From NCBI GenBank assembly GCA_030674185.1, contig JAPXFY010000026.1, positions 39,604,131 through 39,668,130 of the forward strand: DNA of 64,000 nt. The letters are read 5' to 3'. Of the stretch, positions 60,838 to 64,000 are shown in pieces. The position numbers and the translations under genes were made by a program. Source of the DNA: Monoplex corrugatus. Lineage: Eukaryota; Mollusca; Gastropoda; Littorinimorpha; Ranellidae. Position 1 is the first letter of the stretch. Every line of letters starts with the position of its first letter. The notes under the pieces were generated by a model. That model saw only the letters and a list, made by a program, of their open reading frames with translations, made no database searches and was not told the DNA's origin.

Positions 60838-61157
60838 TTAACCCTTTCCTATTTGCAGATTCCGCTCAGAAACTCTTCCTAGTATTCAGAGATTTTCCAA
60901 AGCGTGTGAATGAAAAGGTCAGACGCTGACCGATATCTTGTAAATGAGGTGATGTGTGGTACCAAACTCAGCATCATTCTTTCATTGGTTTATCCTGACT
61001 TTCACGGGAAACTTCATTCATGAGGTGTGTGTAACCCCTAGTGCTTAGAGTGTGATGGAAATTCCCCACCAGGCCTAAGTAACAGACGGCGGGTGTAAAT
61101 AAAAAGCGGGGTTTCCCGGTCGGCGGGCTGCGGCAGGATAAAATGGGAAAGGGTTAA
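60838..61157. mobile_element. Third TTAA-flanked element (320 bp, non-autonomous)
   Basis: Bounded by TTAACCCTTTCC and its inverse ggaaagggttaa (about 12 bp of TIR), no open frame. A solitary end of similar type (ttaaccctttcagtcc) is at 48608. Confidence 0.55.
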
Positions 61158-61222
61158 GCAAAATCTAATGAGAGTGAAAGAGACTTTGCACTTTTCCCTT
61201 TCTTTTTGCCATGTGTCCACTT

Positions 61223-61371
61223 TTAACCCTTTGCCTTCCGCACCCTACCCATCAACTGCAAAAACGTAACAGGAAGCTGGTGGAAAGGGTGAGGGAGTCA
61301 AAAGGTTATGTTTTTGCTTTTTTAGCATGGTTGACAATGCAGGATGCTGGTGGACAGAGTGCGGGAGTTAA
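61223..61371. mobile_element. Palindromic TTAA MITE, copy J (left core arm deleted)
   Basis: TTAA on both sides; the left core arm is missing and the right terminus is shortened to gggagttaa. In a CDC7 intron. Confidence 0.7.
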
Positions 61372-61583
61372 CAATACGATTGCCACTGAGCAAGATCAGA
61401 AAGGGGATAGTTTACATTTTCTAGCTCTGTGGTCACTAGCAGCTTATGTGGCTTTGCCCTTGACTAGTTCAACTTAGAGTTTGGTGCTGAACAGCCATGT
61501 AAGCTGGTAGATAGGGTGAGAGATATTCAGAGTTTAAGAGACACACACAGACACAAGATACTCTGATAAGAGAGTACACTCAC

Positions 61584-61701
61584 ATTTTCTTTCGCAGGAG
61601 CACTTGTCTTTGACACAGACAGAAGGAGTGGCTTCCCTTGAGTCTCCTCCCGCAACTTGACGGGGGCATCCTGAGCGAGACCAAAATCCACAAGCGCATA
61701 C
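61584..61701 (-). CDS. CDC7: CDC7 exon with DFG motif
   Basis: Thirty-nine codons after a split Lys; acceptor GTGTTCAG, donor AAAAT|GTGAGT, phase 0 out. Begins YALVDFGLAQDAP, the metal-binding DFG, then enters the lysine-rich start of kinase insert 2. Confidence 0.93.
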
Positions 61702-62847
61702 CTGAACACACAACAGGCAAGACAATCAAGACAATAAATTATTTCATTTTTGTGTGCATTTTGTAGTCATTTCGTTTTTTAGTCACAATGCAGTTAATCT
61801 GTTGTTGTTTGAGAGTATTGTAAGGAGAGAAGTAGGCAAAGAAATGATTATGTGCGTGTTTTCTGATAAATAAGCACAACATTTTGATTTAGCATACAAT
61901 GTAGTGTGTGTTTGTGTGTGTGTGTAGTGAGTGAGTGTATATGTGTGTGCGTGCGTGCATGCATGTATGTGTTGAGTAAACATGACATGTGGGTTAAGCA
62001 TACACTTTAGTGTGTGTGTTCATTCTTTGATTTAATGTCTTTTCACTATGAGTGATATTAGACGAGAAAAAAAAAAATGTATATATATAAAAGCATGGCA
62101 TATAGGATGAAAGTGTGCGGGGGTGGGCAGGGGGCAGAGGGGAAACAGAGTAACAGAAAATTTGTAAAGTGTGTGTGTGTGTGGGGGGGGGGGGGAAGGG
62201 GGCAGAGGGGAAACAAAGCATGAGACAGAAAATTTGTAAAAGGAAATGGCAAGGTCTTATGAAAAAAGATATGGATGAACAGGGAAATGGAACGAGAACC
62301 ATGCAAACATTAAAAACATGAAGGAAAATTGTCAAAACAAAACAAAACAAAAATCAAAAACAAACAAAAAACCAACTTCATAACCTCAAAGTAATGCATT
62401 AACAGGACTGTGAACCAATGATTCTGAAATTTCAACTCACAAAGCTTGATCCGATACTACTTCTTTAAAATGCGTTTCAAGATAGTTTCCTTGTGTAAAC
62501 TTCTTTGGTAAAAAGGAACGAAGCTTTTTGCAGTAAAACAATGATATAGTGTGTGTGTGTTCATTCGTTCGTTCTTTGATTTAATGTCTTTTCATTGTAA
62601 GTGATATTAGACGCGCGAGCGCGCACGTGTGTGTATGCGTGCGTGTGTGTGTGTGTGCGCGCTTGCTTGTGTGCCTGCGTGTGTGTGTACGCGTATGCGT
62701 ATCTGTCTCTGTGTATGTCTGTCTGTCTGTGTGTGTGTGCATGCATGCAATTGTCTCTCACTCTGTGCGTGTTTTCAGTAAGAACTTGGGTATGTTATGC
62801 ATATGTTTATGCTTACGCTATGGATTTCTTCTGTGTGTGCAAACGTA

Positions 62848-62976
<129 letters not shown>

Positions 62977-63176
62977 TGTCTGTCTGTCTCTGTGTAAGTC
63001 TGTCACTTTGTGTGTGTGTGTGTGTTTGCATGCATATATGCAATCATCTCCTACTCTTGTGTGTGTTTTCAGTAAGTACTTGAGCATGTATGCTTATGTT
63101 CGTGCATGCGCATATGGATTTCTTTGATGCATGCAAACATTTGTTTTTGTATGTGTGTGTGTGTGTACGTGTACAG

Positions 63177-63308
<132 letters not shown>

Positions 63309-63546
63309 GGGAGTACATGCATGTGTGCGTGCATGCATATGTGATTGACTGAATTTGGAAGAAGATATCTGTACTGTTTCCTTCAACACTGTATGTCATA
63401 TCATATCATTAGTGTCATCATAAAGGCAGGGGTGTACACATATTGACGATTGTGTGTGTCTGCCTCTGTTGCTCATGCCCTTATGAAACTATTTAGATCT
63501 CTTGTCACATGAAGTGCTGTACAAATAGCCATTATTATCATAATAA

Positions 63547-63830
63547 CTAACCCTTTGACTCCAGCACCCTATCCACCAGCTGTAGGAATCTGGTGGATTG
63601 GTTGAGGAGTCAAAGAGTTAAGTTTTTGTTTTGCTAGTATGGTTGACAATGCAGGATGCTGGTAAACAGTGAGGGAGTCAAACGGTTAAGTCGCTGCTTT
63701 GCTAGCATGGTTGACAATGCAGAAAGCTGGTAAACAGTGTGAGGGAGTCAAAGAGTTAAGTTTTTTGCTTTGCTAGTATGGCTGACAATGCAGAAAGCTG
63801 GTGGACAGGGTGCAGGAGTCAAAGATTTAA
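63547..63830. mobile_element. Palindromic TTAA MITE, copy K (tandem right halves)
   Basis: Begins with a core-like hairpin, then the right half-unit (ttaagtttttgctttgc to gtcaaaggttaa) occurs three times in a row, neighbouring units sharing one TTAA. Confidence 0.78.
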
Positions 63831-63895
63831 GCAGGATGAGACCCAAGAAAAGGACCAACATCTGGAACAAAAACACATTCATGCAAGCCGACTTA

Positions 63896-64000
<105 letters not shown>

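Overview
The window is eukaryotic nuclear DNA from an animal. It has long introns with clean GT-AG boundaries, dense (AC)n microsatellites, tRNA-derived SINEs, decayed LINEs and TTAA-flanked MITEs. The repeat style suggests a mollusc, probably a gastropod; that is inference, as no single gene in the window proves the lineage. Almost every long open frame is a microsatellite or transposon artefact. The real protein-coding content is two multi-exon genes, both on the minus strand, which I rebuilt exon by exon by requiring reading phase to be kept across every junction.

Gene 1 (870-34887, minus) encodes a secreted, heavily N-glycosylated protein. It opens with a signal-peptide exon at 34831-34887 and runs leftward through 14 coding exons (about 622 residues). 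It then leaves the window before its stop codon. Exon order and short motifs suggest a divergent glycoside-hydrolase-like extracellular protein; substrate and activity are unknown.

Gene 2 (43794-64000, minus) is the C-terminal two thirds of the CDC7 kinase, the catalytic subunit of the DBF4-dependent kinase that fires replication origins. Eight exons carry the catalytic loop, DFG, a long kinase insert ending in a CxC-x6-CxxC zinc site, the APE segment and the stop codon. A long AT-rich 3'UTR probably continues to about 41.4 kb. The N-terminal exons lie beyond 64000. The genes share a strand but have no evident functional link.

Layout: 1-34.9 kb is gene 1 with its repeat-packed introns; 34.9-41.4 kb is intergenic repeats; 41.4-43.8 kb is the probable CDC7 3'UTR; 43.8-64 kb is CDC7. 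The introns hold eleven copies of a roughly 190-bp palindromic TTAA-flanked MITE, two other TTAA-flanked element families, and about a dozen RTE-like LINE fragments. They also hold one L2/CR1-like LINE with a near-complete reverse transcriptase, Penelope-like pLTR fragments with a hammerhead-like core, several SINE families, a 47-bp satellite, a 30-bp minisatellite and a hAT-like transposase relic.

The most unusual structure is the palindromic TTAA element. It has a nested design, its two arms carry matched copy-specific substitutions, and one copy lies in the probable CDC7 3'UTR.
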